Below are positions 16,415 to 24,107 of a stretch of 38,251 nucleotides of DNA, piece after piece. The notes beneath the pieces were generated by a model. The model did not search any database. It saw only the letters and a list, made by a program, of their open reading frames with translations, and was not told the origin of the DNA. The position numbers and the translations under genes are program-made. This DNA is from Bacteroidales bacterium UBA2287 (lineage in GTDB: Bacteria; Bacteroidota; Bacteroidia; Bacteroidales; Tenuifilaceae). Within the stretch, counting starts at the first letter, position 1. Each line of letters opens with the position of its first letter. The stretch lies in NCBI GenBank assembly GCA_002345675.1, contig DDWL01000012.1, forward strand, positions 1 through 38,251. Reading direction: 5' to 3'.

Positions 16415-17710
16415 TTATTGCAGTTCGGGTTTTAGTAGTGTTATAAATTCGTCGACGTTCTCAACTATGTTTGTAAACGTACTATCCGAGGTCCCATTTC
16501 CATCGGCAGTTTTAAGCAGAACTACTTTTTGAAACGGTTTGTAAGAGTCCATGCCTTTCGATTTAAGTATTTCGGCCGTTTTTACCCTAAGCCATGTTTC
16601 GTTTGCCGATGTATAGCAAATGGCAGCAACCTTCGATTTGGCTAACGTTTCAATATGTTGCCTGTAGGTTATACCATCAACGTTCGATTTAATGCTTATG
16701 CCTTGCTGTTGCGCTTTACTTATAATATTTTCCCTAACCGTTGGGTTCAAACTGTCGAAAATTAGGTACGTGTCGGGTTCGTCGTTCGAAATAATGTCCA
16801 TTTGTCCCGAAAGTGCTTGTTGGCAAACCCTCTTGAGGTCTTCAATAGGCGACTTTAGTACTCTTGTTCTTTGCGAGTGAAAGTCGTCGCGCTGAATGCG
16901 CTCAACAAAAACCTGATTCTCTTCATCTACTGCCTCGTACATCGACGGAATCCAAATAAGCCGTTTGGCTTTTGTTGCATTTGTTTGAATTAGCTGTGCC
17001 GTAATGTTGCACTGGTGCTCGGCTAACGAAAGGTGTTGAGTGGTAAAGAATGGGTTATACATTGGAGGAATCAACAGAACAATTAGCTCAGCACTTGAAG
17101 CGAGTTCGGTAATTTGTTGCTTACACTCATCAATATTATTGCTCAAAAGCGACGATGGAACAACATCGTAGCCCAGGTCGACGATACTTCGCATTAGGTT
17201 TTCCCATTCGGGCTGAAGGGCATTGTATACCTGCGAAATGTAAACATTTGGTTTTTGTGTTGCTTTAGTAGCAGTTTTTTGCCCCTCTTCAATAAGCTGC
17301 ACAATGTCGGTTACCTTTTCCCAGTAGCGAGCCTGCATGTCGGGAGTCGATTTGCGAACCAAAAGAATTTCGGAGGTTTCGTACGATTTTTCCCAGAAGT
17401 ATATGGGCTTAATGCTTCCCGATTCCTTTAGCGAATGCAAGTCGATGGGGTCGATAAAAATAGCAATGGCATTGCTTTTGCTTAAAAAACTCCTTATTTG
17501 TTTAGCAGTTTCGGGCTCATTAAAGTCCGATTCCGAAAGGGTTACCACCGTGTAGCTGCTTTTGTCGGCTTCTTCGGCATTTTTAAATGTTGCCGAAAGT
17601 TTAAAGCGTGAAAGGCACTTTTCGAGGTCGAGTTTAAGCTCATCGACAAACTTAACCGAACCTTGGTTAACGGGGTTTACCCAAAATGATATGCTAATTT
17701 CGGTAGGCAT
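16415..17710 (-). CDS. Triple TIR-like domain protein, STAND partner (431 aa)
   Basis: No signal peptide or membrane helix, so probably cytosolic. Three alpha/beta modules can be seen. The first is about 3-140 ('NAIAIFIDPID', then 'YWEKVTDIVQLI'). The second is about 154-300 and starts 'NVYISQVYNALQPEWE', with 'AELIVLLIPPMYN', 'SLAEHQ' and 'RLIWIPSM'. The third is about 312-431 ('TYLIFDS', 'VAAICYTSANETWLRVKTAE'). This order matches, from memory, proteins called TIR or DUF4062-like that are encoded beside nSTAND ATPases in many bacteria. Candidate active-site glutamates are Glu231 (SLAE) and Glu371 or Glu380 in the third module. Whether any module hydrolyses NAD+ cannot be decided from sequence. 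The gap to the SpoIIE stop is 3 bases and to the STAND start 13. It could be an effector or a signalling scaffold. Confidence 0.7.
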   Translation of the reverse strand: MPTEISISFWVNPVNQGSVKFVDELKLDLEKCLSRFKLSATFKNAEEADKSSYTVVTLSESDFNEPETAKQIRSFLSKSNAIAIFIDPIDLHSLKESGSIKPIYFWEKSYETSEILLVRKSTPDMQARYWEKVTDIVQLIEEGQKTATKATQKPNVYISQVYNALQPEWENLMRSIVDLGYDVVPSSLLSNNIDECKQQITELASSAELIVLLIPPMYNPFFTTQHLSLAEHQCNITAQLIQTNATKAKRLIWIPSMYEAVDEENQVFVERIQRDDFHSQRTRVLKSPIEDLKRVCQQALSGQMDIISNDEPDTYLIFDSLNPTVRENIISKAQQQGISIKSNVDGITYRQHIETLAKSKVAAICYTSANETWLRVKTAEILKSKGMDSYKPFQKVVLLKTADGNGTSDSTFTNIVENVDEFITLLKPELQ

Positions 17711-17713
17711 ATT

Positions 17714-19714
17714 TTATACTTTAACACCAATAATTGTTATGTCGTCCACCTGATCTTCTGGACCCATCCAGTCGTACAGAGTGGTTTCGAGAATCATGCG
17801 TTGTTCGTCCATTGGGAGTTCGTGAATTTCAATTAGAAGTTCACGGAACTTTTTAATAAGAAACTTAAACCCAACAGGTCCGCCAAACTGATCGGGGAAT
17901 CCATCGGAGAATACGTAAACCATATCGTTTGGCTCAAGTTTCATTTCTTGGTTCGTAAAGTTCAACCTATCGGGTTTCGACGAGGCGCCAATGGGCTGCT
18001 TGTCGGGCTTAAGGGTAATGGCTTCGCCCTTTCTAATAATAACAGCAGGATTGTATGCTCCGGCAAATTCGAGGGTCATGGTGTCGTAGTCAATGCAGCA
18101 AAGGGCAATGTCCATTCCGTCTTTAACCGACGTTTCATCGTCATTTTCCTTAAAAGTGCTCATTACTCCTGCGTTTAAAGCATCGAGAATTAAGCCTGGC
18201 TTGTCGAGCCCAAGATCTTTAACGGCATAGTTTAGCCAGTTTTGACCCACCATTGAAACGAGTGCGCCCGGAACGCCGTGCCCAGTACAGTCAATAGCCG
18301 AGAAGTACTTTCTGTTGCCAATTCGGTGAAACCAGTAAAAGTCGCCGCTAATAATATTTCGGGGCAAGTAAAAAATAAACGATTCGGGAAACAGCTCATT
18401 TACAAAGGTCTTTGTAGGAAGAATCGCGTTCTGCAATCTTTTGGAGTAGTGAATGCTATCCATAATGTGCTTTTGCTGCTCCGAAAGCTGGTCGCGCTGG
18501 TGCTCAATGGCATCCCTTTGCGATTCAATTTCCTCTTTTTGTGCAACAACCTCGGCTGTACGCTCCTTTACCTTTTTGTCGAGGTCGTTATAGAGCTCCT
18601 CAAGTTCGGCAATCATTTTGTTAAACCTTAGCGAAAGGGTTGCAATCTCCTTGCTGCCACCCACTTGGGCTCTTTCACTTAAGTGGCCTTCCGAAATTCG
18701 ATTAACGTGTTCGACCAGTTTCTTAATTGGGTCGGTGATAATTCGAGTCTTTCGGTAAATAAGAAACATAATTACGCTTAGCACAAGCGTAAAAAGGCCA
18801 AGGAAACTAAACAGCCTTATGTACTCGCTTTTGCGCTCGTTGGTGGTGTCGGAAATTATACGAATAACCGACCCTTTGTAAAGCTGCGAATTTTCCGATT
18901 CGGTGTAAATATACTGGTACGAAAGGTAACGTCCGTCAATTTTTTTCTCTAAAGTAACGCTATCGCGTTTTGCAAAACGATCTTTTAAAAATACTTTTTC
19001 GGCGCTTTCAATAGTGTCGGTCTTTACGAGCGAAAAGGGATTGTCGGCGTTCATAAATAGCTCGGCCGAAACAATGGTGGCGTGCTTTTTACCCGATTCC
19101 GAAAGGATGTTTTTAATTATATTTATAATTTCGTCGGCAGCAGGCGAGTAAACGCCAAGTTCTAATATGTAGTCGCCGTTTAGGGTTGGCTGGTAAGTGT
19201 ACTTTTTAAGTCGGCGCGTACTTGCCTCAATGGTAAAGCGTTCGCTTAAAAACTCACCCTTTTCGAAAATGGTTAAAATATGGTGCTTGTGTTCTTCGCC
19301 AAACTCAAAAAAGTTTAGGCCAAGGTCGGGCTTAAAGGTTGTGTTAACAACAAAGCCATTCCTGTCGATTAGGTAAATATCGTAAAGCGACGCATCGAGC
19401 CCCATTGCTGTTCGAAGCTTCGCAAGGTCTATTTTATCAACAGCCTTTGTGCTAACAACATGTTTTATTACAAGGTCGTTGCTTACCTCTTCGAGTTGGC
19501 TATTGAGTTTTTCCTCTAAAATCGACAGGGTTATATCCTGAAATTTCAGAACCTGTATTAGCTCATCCGAAATTAAGAAGTTTCGCATTTCGCGCTGCTC
19601 GCGAAGCATAACCCGTGTATTACGGAAGTTTATTACTCCCAAAAGAATAAGCGCAACCACAACTGGAAGTACTATGTTGTAGATTAACTGGGTGAAAATG
19701 GGTGTTTGTTTCAT
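17714..19714 (-). CDS. Membrane sensor with HAMP and SpoIIE/PP2C-type phosphatase (666 aa)
   Basis: Predicted serine/threonine phosphatase controlled by an extracytoplasmic sensor. The first membrane helix is at about 11-29 and a Cache-like periplasmic region at about 35-300. The second helix is at about 301-320, a HAMP domain at 322-378 and a coiled coil at about 375-425. The catalytic domain (about 440-666) keeps the metal-binding acidic set: 'ISGDFYW' (Asp458), 'AIDCTGHGVPGALVS' (Asp475), 'GMDIAL' (Asp535), 'FSDGFPDQFGG' (Asp604) and 'QVDDITIIG' (Asp657/658). It therefore looks active. Its start codon shares one base with the stop of the upstream carrier gene (TAATG), a sign of translational coupling, and it ends 3 bases before the TIR-like gene. 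Typical targets are phosphorylated anti-sigma antagonists; none is encoded nearby, so the substrate is unknown. Confidence 0.9.
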   Translation of the reverse strand: MKQTPIFTQLIYNIVLPVVVALILLGVINFRNTRVMLREQREMRNFLISDELIQVLKFQDITLSILEEKLNSQLEEVSNDLVIKHVVSTKAVDKIDLAKLRTAMGLDASLYDIYLIDRNGFVVNTTFKPDLGLNFFEFGEEHKHHILTIFEKGEFLSERFTIEASTRRLKKYTYQPTLNGDYILELGVYSPAADEIINIIKNILSESGKKHATIVSAELFMNADNPFSLVKTDTIESAEKVFLKDRFAKRDSVTLEKKIDGRYLSYQYIYTESENSQLYKGSVIRIISDTTNERKSEYIRLFSFLGLFTLVLSVIMFLIYRKTRIITDPIKKLVEHVNRISEGHLSERAQVGGSKEIATLSLRFNKMIAELEELYNDLDKKVKERTAEVVAQKEEIESQRDAIEHQRDQLSEQQKHIMDSIHYSKRLQNAILPTKTFVNELFPESFIFYLPRNIISGDFYWFHRIGNRKYFSAIDCTGHGVPGALVSMVGQNWLNYAVKDLGLDKPGLILDALNAGVMSTFKENDDETSVKDGMDIALCCIDYDTMTLEFAGAYNPAVIIRKGEAITLKPDKQPIGASSKPDRLNFTNQEMKLEPNDMVYVFSDGFPDQFGGPVGFKFLIKKFRELLIEIHELPMDEQRMILETTLYDWMGPEDQVDDITIIGVKV

Positions 19715-22700
19715 TAAACGTTAATGTGTTTTGTGTTAAAAAAATCGATTAACTGATGGTTAAAGTATTTCGAAAGAAACTCAATGTCGAGTAAATTCGT
19801 TTTAAGTTTATGTACGTCAATGTAATGAATAGTGGTATTGTCGTCGGCCACTATTTGTGCCTGGCTTTTTATTCCGTTGTTCGTAAAAAATGTTTCCCCC
19901 TCGTTAAAAACCTTGCCCTCCGACGAATCGGGATAGGTTGTAACTCCGCCATGCTCAATAAGGATGAGGTGGTTTTTATTTTGAAAAACAGGAAGTTCGA
20001 GAATGTTTTCGTTCGACACGGTAATTGGGCTCGAGTTGTAGAGCCAAAACAAGGCTTCTTCTCGTGAAAACTTGCTGCTAAAGAAAAGCAACCGTTCAAG
20101 TACCTCTTTTCCCGATTCAATGGAAACCTGAGTTGCCCTTTCGAGGTCGGCTCGGTGCTTATTCCCAAACCGTTGCCTTACTCTGTTGAATTCCGTTTCG
20201 CTTAAATCTTCAACAATTCGAGCCGAAAGCTCACTTAAAACTCTGTCGGTATTAAATAGCTGTGCTAAAAGGTCGGCCGAAAGGCTTAGCTCGTTTATGT
20301 TTTTAAATGTAGTAAGGGCAAGAATTTTAGTGGTTTTACCAATTAGGTTTTGGTTGCGGTTAAGTATTGCTTTTAATAGTTCCTCGGTGGTGTATGTTTT
20401 AAGAGGGAAGTAGTTTTGCAAGGCCCATATTCTATTGGCAAGCCCTGTATCTTCGAGTAATGGCGAAATGTACGACTTAATATCCTCATCAATAAACGTA
20501 TCGAGTAGCTCAAGGGCAAACGAAATACTTTCGCCAGTTCCTGTTTCAATATTCTCAACTACTGCATCAATGGAGCTTTTTGCGTAAATGGTTTTTAACA
20601 GGTTGAAAAGAACCACTCGGCTTGCGTTAAACTCATGTTCAAGTTCGTTTTTTAGCAGTTCGAAAGGTTGCGTACTAGGACAGGAGTATACTGCATTCAA
20701 ATTCCAGGCACAAATTCCAGCTTGCTCAACAAGTAACTGATGAACCCTCATGTTATCCCTGTCGTCGGCTAAGAAGTTCAACTTTAGTAGGCTGTTTAGT
20801 ATTATATCACGAAATGGCGACTTTAGGTTTAACTTTTCGAACAGCATTCGTTCGGCTATGGCGCTACCGGTATGAGGAATTGTGAGCAAGGTACGTGCCC
20901 GAAAGGTATCGGAAACCATGCTTCGGTTAAATCCCATTTCAATAAGTTCCAACCCTATTTCACTGCTGTCGAAAAGAGCTGCATGGGCTAATGGTGCGTA
21001 TTCGTCCTTTTCTAAAAAGTCGACCAAAAAGTTAACAACCTCCTTCGACCGTGAGCCACGGGCAGCCCAAATAGCTTGTTTTTTTACGGCAGGCACAAGG
21101 TCGCGGAAAAGGAACGTTAAGCTCTTTTTTGCCTCAATGCTGCCCGAAGCCCATATGCACTTCGATGCATAAACCCTTTCGTTAAAGTCCTTCGACGAAA
21201 TTAGTCGGCCTAATTCAGCTGGGTCGTTTCCAATCGTTCTAAGTTCGTTGAGGTATGCTATGGTTTTAGTAATTACGTTGACTTCAAATTCATTGCCCCG
21301 GTTAAGCCTGTTTTCGAGTTTTGGAATAAGCGAAACTTCGGCAATTTTTTTAATGTACTCGCAGGTAATTTCGAGGTTTTCGGTTCCCGAAAGCGAAAGT
21401 TCTTTTTCGAGCATACTTGGTAGGAGCCAAGGTTTTGCTGTTTCGGCAACCGAGAGACGGTACGATAAATTTAGGCTACTTAAATGTGCTTCCCAAGGGC
21501 TTTGAACAGCAACATCGTCCTTTTTGGCCGCCAGTTCTAAAGTTTGCTGCAGCGTGCGGCGATAGCCAAAAAACAGCCTAAACGAAACTACAAACCAAAT
21601 AATAATAATGCCAATTAAAAAGTAGATGTAATGAATTATGGTAATGTAACCCCAAAGGCCTAAAAGGGTAAGAATAACGCCCGAAGCAAGTGCAGCAAAC
21701 TCGTTTATTGTGCCGTCAACCCGTGCTTGAACTTCGTATCTAATATTTGGACTTAGTGACTGATAAATGAGTTTTAAAACGGGGCTTTCAATGGAATCTT
21801 TAAGTGCTTTTTGGAAGAATTTTCCGAGCGAAATAAGAAGGAAGAAGAATGTGAACGACGCCGACTCGACAGTAAAGCCAAATGCCGAACCAACAAGTGC
21901 CGACGCAACGGTAACCAGGGTCATTACTATTGGCGAAATTAGCAAGCTAATTTTAAGTCCATAGGTTCTCATTAGTGGACCATAAACAAACGCTTTTAGC
22001 AGAATACTTACAAATGTTAGCGAGCCCATTAATACCCCAAAAAATTTGGCCAAATCGTCGGGGTTTTCAAATCGTTGGCTTGCAACGGCTAAAAATAGGT
22101 AATGAATAAAAAAGGCAACAAGCATCGAAAGAATTACAAAGTACGCCATGGTGCGAACGTATGGAATTTCCATGGTTTCCTTAAACGTGGTCTTCTTGGC
22201 CTTAACAACAATGCCGTTAATTTTATCAACGTATTTTGAACTTATATAAAACTGTATTAACAGAGCAATAAATATACTTATTGAGCTTATATACAGTAAG
22301 TTGTTGGTTTTAAAACCAGCAGTAATTAGGAACGGTACCGAAAACGAACTTATAATTACACCAATTACTTGCCCAGTGTCAATAAATCCATAAATGCGTT
22401 TTCCTTGCCTAATGTCGAAAATACGGGTTACGGTTCCCCAAAAGCCCACAAGGGCAACAATGTTAAGAGGTCCCATTAGTACAAATAGGCCAAAGGCTAG
22501 CCATTTGGTGTCGGTAATAAAGTACCCAGCTCGAAGCGAAAAGGTTATAATTGCAACAGCGGTAAGGTTTATTGCAGCAAGTTTCGAAAACGACAAGCGA
22601 GCCTGTAAATAGGAGTAACCCGAAGTTAATATAATTCCAACAAGCCCCGAAACTACAAAAGCCTTCGAAATCATGCTTTGTTCAAAGTTATTAAGAAACA

Positions 22701-22821
22701 AAGTATTGGCTGCAACATCGAATGCGCCTAAAAATACGCCCAGGAAGAACGACTGAAACACAAGAAGTGATACTGAGAAAACTTCGTCGCGCCTTATATT
22801 CAGTGTATCTATTAGTGCCAT
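19714..22821 (-). CDS. ADP/ATP-carrier-like membrane protein fused to HEAT repeats and a degenerate cNMP-like domain (1035 aa)
   Basis: Residues about 15-425 contain roughly twelve hydrophobic helices in the layout of the bacterial/plastid nucleotide transporter (Npt/TLC) branch of MFS proteins. 'SFFLGVFLGAFDVAANTLFL' is near the start and 'FFQKALKDSIESPVLKLIYQ' around 330-350. Residues about 440-890 are a run of paired helices read as HEAT repeats ('DFNERVYASKCIWASG', 'VPAVKKQAIWAARGS'). The last 100 residues ('NHLILIEHGGVTTY', 'GKVFNEGETFF') look like a cyclic-nucleotide-binding beta-roll, but the usual phosphate-binding Arg/Ala cassette is not obvious. Fusions of this kind occur in Bacteroidota and Cyanobacteria and are more likely sensors or scaffolds than energy parasites' carriers. 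It starts about 22 bases after the upstream transporter and overlaps the SpoIIE start by one base. Substrate unknown. Confidence 0.8.
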   Translation of the reverse strand: MALIDTLNIRRDEVFSVSLLVFQSFFLGVFLGAFDVAANTLFLNNFEQSMISKAFVVSGLVGIILTSGYSYLQARLSFSKLAAINLTAVAIITFSLRAGYFITDTKWLAFGLFVLMGPLNIVALVGFWGTVTRIFDIRQGKRIYGFIDTGQVIGVIISSFSVPFLITAGFKTNNLLYISSISIFIALLIQFYISSKYVDKINGIVVKAKKTTFKETMEIPYVRTMAYFVILSMLVAFFIHYLFLAVASQRFENPDDLAKFFGVLMGSLTFVSILLKAFVYGPLMRTYGLKISLLISPIVMTLVTVASALVGSAFGFTVESASFTFFFLLISLGKFFQKALKDSIESPVLKLIYQSLSPNIRYEVQARVDGTINEFAALASGVILTLLGLWGYITIIHYIYFLIGIIIIWFVVSFRLFFGYRRTLQQTLELAAKKDDVAVQSPWEAHLSSLNLSYRLSVAETAKPWLLPSMLEKELSLSGTENLEITCEYIKKIAEVSLIPKLENRLNRGNEFEVNVITKTIAYLNELRTIGNDPAELGRLISSKDFNERVYASKCIWASGSIEAKKSLTFLFRDLVPAVKKQAIWAARGSRSKEVVNFLVDFLEKDEYAPLAHAALFDSSEIGLELIEMGFNRSMVSDTFRARTLLTIPHTGSAIAERMLFEKLNLKSPFRDIILNSLLKLNFLADDRDNMRVHQLLVEQAGICAWNLNAVYSCPSTQPFELLKNELEHEFNASRVVLFNLLKTIYAKSSIDAVVENIETGTGESISFALELLDTFIDEDIKSYISPLLEDTGLANRIWALQNYFPLKTYTTEELLKAILNRNQNLIGKTTKILALTTFKNINELSLSADLLAQLFNTDRVLSELSARIVEDLSETEFNRVRQRFGNKHRADLERATQVSIESGKEVLERLLFFSSKFSREEALFWLYNSSPITVSNENILELPVFQNKNHLILIEHGGVTTYPDSSEGKVFNEGETFFTNNGIKSQAQIVADDNTTIHYIDVHKLKTNLLDIEFLSKYFNHQLIDFFNTKHINV

Positions 22822-22843
22822 TACTTAGTTGTTGTTAAAATTC

Positions 22844-23680
22844 TTAATCCGATACATTGGGTAGCTTAAGCTCATTTACCAGTACCTTTTTTTCGGCATA
22901 CTTTTCTTCGCTTAACCCGTGTTCGGCCATTGGGTCAAGGTGAAGGTATTTCGAAAGAATTCGTACGCCAATATAAAATGGAATTGTATCGAGCAACGCT
23001 GCTACCATTTTAAAAACGTAACTCGAAATTATAAATGTCATTAGAATTTGCGTTGCGGTTTTCCCTTCGGGAATTCGTATTGCTTGTGTATAGAAATATG
23101 TAATAAGCACAACTGCAACCGAATCGACCAACTGGCTGGTAAGGGTCGATGCATTATTTCGAAGCCAAAGGTGCTTCCCTTTTGTAAGTTTCTTTAAAAA
23201 ATGGAATATATGAACATCAACAAACTGAGCAGTAAGGTATGCAATCATCGATGCTGCCGTTGCACCAAAGGTTAGTTTACGTATATAAAAGAAAGCGTGG
23301 CTGGGATCGTCAACAGCGGGTAAGCCTGTTGCATCTAATATTACTGGAACAGGAGGAAGCATACCGCCAATCCAAAGAATAAAAAGCACCCATAGGTTTA
23401 GAATTAGACCAGTCCAAACAACAACATTAGCCCGGTGCTTACCGTATAGCTCGCTAATAAAGTCGGTACAAAGAAATGTAATAGGATAGGGTAAAATGCC
23501 CACAAATACCATTACTGGCAAAGTAAGTCCCAAAATATTAATTTCGAAGTGAATGTAACGCGAAATGCCAAGTATGTTTAGCATGGCCAATGTGCCAAGA
23601 AAAAACCCAGCTAAAACGATAAATACAATTTCTCTACGGTTATTTATTTTTGTGTCAACATTTGGGTCGTGTGTATACAT
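22844..23680 (-). CDS. yhhQ: Queuosine-precursor (VUT family) transporter YhhQ (278 aa)
   Basis: Integral membrane importer of the queuosine-precursor/vitamin-uptake family (TIGR00697, PF02592), thought to bring preQ0/preQ1-type precursors into the cell for tRNA modification. Family signatures are clear: 'YPITFLCTDFISELYGK' at about 66-82, 'AQFVDVHIFHFLKKLT' at about 150-165, and 'LWLRNNASTLTSQLVDS' at about 171-187. Six or seven hydrophobic helices are present, and the length (278) is slightly above the usual 220-240 because of tails. It is the first gene of the minus-strand run and ends only about 22 bases before the carrier/HEAT gene, so co-transcription is likely. No queuosine biosynthesis gene is in the window, and the link to the signalling genes may be accidental. 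Confidence 0.88.
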   Translation of the reverse strand: MYTHDPNVDTKINNRREIVFIVLAGFFLGTLAMLNILGISRYIHFEINILGLTLPVMVFVGILPYPITFLCTDFISELYGKHRANVVVWTGLILNLWVLFILWIGGMLPPVPVILDATGLPAVDDPSHAFFYIRKLTFGATAASMIAYLTAQFVDVHIFHFLKKLTKGKHLWLRNNASTLTSQLVDSVAVVLITYFYTQAIRIPEGKTATQILMTFIISSYVFKMVAALLDTIPFYIGVRILSKYLHLDPMAEHGLSEEKYAEKKVLVNELKLPNVSD

Positions 23681-23737
23681 AATACGGTTTTAGGGCTACA
23701 CAATGCGGAACTTTTCTAAAAACTTCAAAACACTAAA

Positions 23738-23745
23738 CAAATATA
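23738..23745 (-). promoter_or_regulatory. Candidate -7 promoter box (TATATTTG)
   Basis: TATATTTG on the minus strand fits TAnnTTTG and lies about 57 bases before the yhhQ-like start. No TTG is found at the -33 distance. If used, it would drive the whole yhhQ-carrier-SpoIIE-TIR-STAND run. Confidence 0.35.
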
Positions 23746-23880
23746 TTAAAATATTGACTTATAGTACTTTTTTTTTGATAAAATACTGTTTTGAAAGAGT
23801 TAAAATTAGGGTAAACGCACTTAAAGTTTGCTTAAAATGCTCTAACGGTAAACATATTATATTTTTCGTTTTTGTTTTAT

Positions 23881-24024
23881 TGTCCCGTTAGGGACATTAT
23901 ATCGGTAGAGTTCAAATACATAATAAAACATCGTGCCGTTAGGTACGGAATATTCTGTACCTAACGGCACAGTTAAATTGGTTTGTACAACACTGTCTAC
24001 CGATATACTGTCCCTAACGGGACA
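23881..24024. repeat. Nested REP-like palindrome cluster (REPIN-like)
   Basis: Two outer arms, 23881-23909 and 23996-24024, are inverted copies matching at 28 of 29 positions. Each begins or ends in the mini-hairpin TGTCCC-GTTA-GGGACA. Between them sits a second, near-perfect 38-base palindrome (23933-23970) built from two mini-hairpins of the form GTGCC-GTTA-GGTAC. Its only mismatched pair is G opposite T, which would be a G-U wobble in RNA. So four hairpins with a GTTA loop are arranged two forward and two inverted. This fits REP/REPIN elements mobilised by Y1 (RAYT) transposases; no such transposase is in the window. Confidence 0.8.
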
Positions 24025-24057
24025 GGTTTATTAAATACATTTGCTCTGGGCTTCAAA

Positions 24058-24090
24058 CAAAAAAGCATGGAACGAATCCCATGCTTTTTA
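24058..24090 (-). terminator. Rho-independent terminator of the mutase operon
   Basis: The hairpin arms are AAAAAGCATGG at 24060-24070 and CCATGCTTTTT at 24079-24089, with an 8-base loop. It lies about 18 bases beyond the stop of the large-subunit gene. On the minus strand the stem runs straight into a T tract. Confidence 0.8.
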
Positions 24091-24107
24091 AGTAAAAAAG
24101 GTTGCTG

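Larger units (their letters stand above)
23681..24107. other. Non-coding region between yhhQ-like and mutase genes
   Basis: No gene is visible. From left to right the stretch holds the upstream region of the yhhQ-like gene, a cluster of REP-like palindromes (23881-24024) and the terminator of the methylmalonyl-CoA mutase large-subunit gene (24058-24090). Confidence 0.6.

Noticed and set aside
23881..24024. CRISPR array
   Set aside because: The repeats are nested inverted pairs, not regularly spaced direct repeats with unique spacers, and no cas gene is present.
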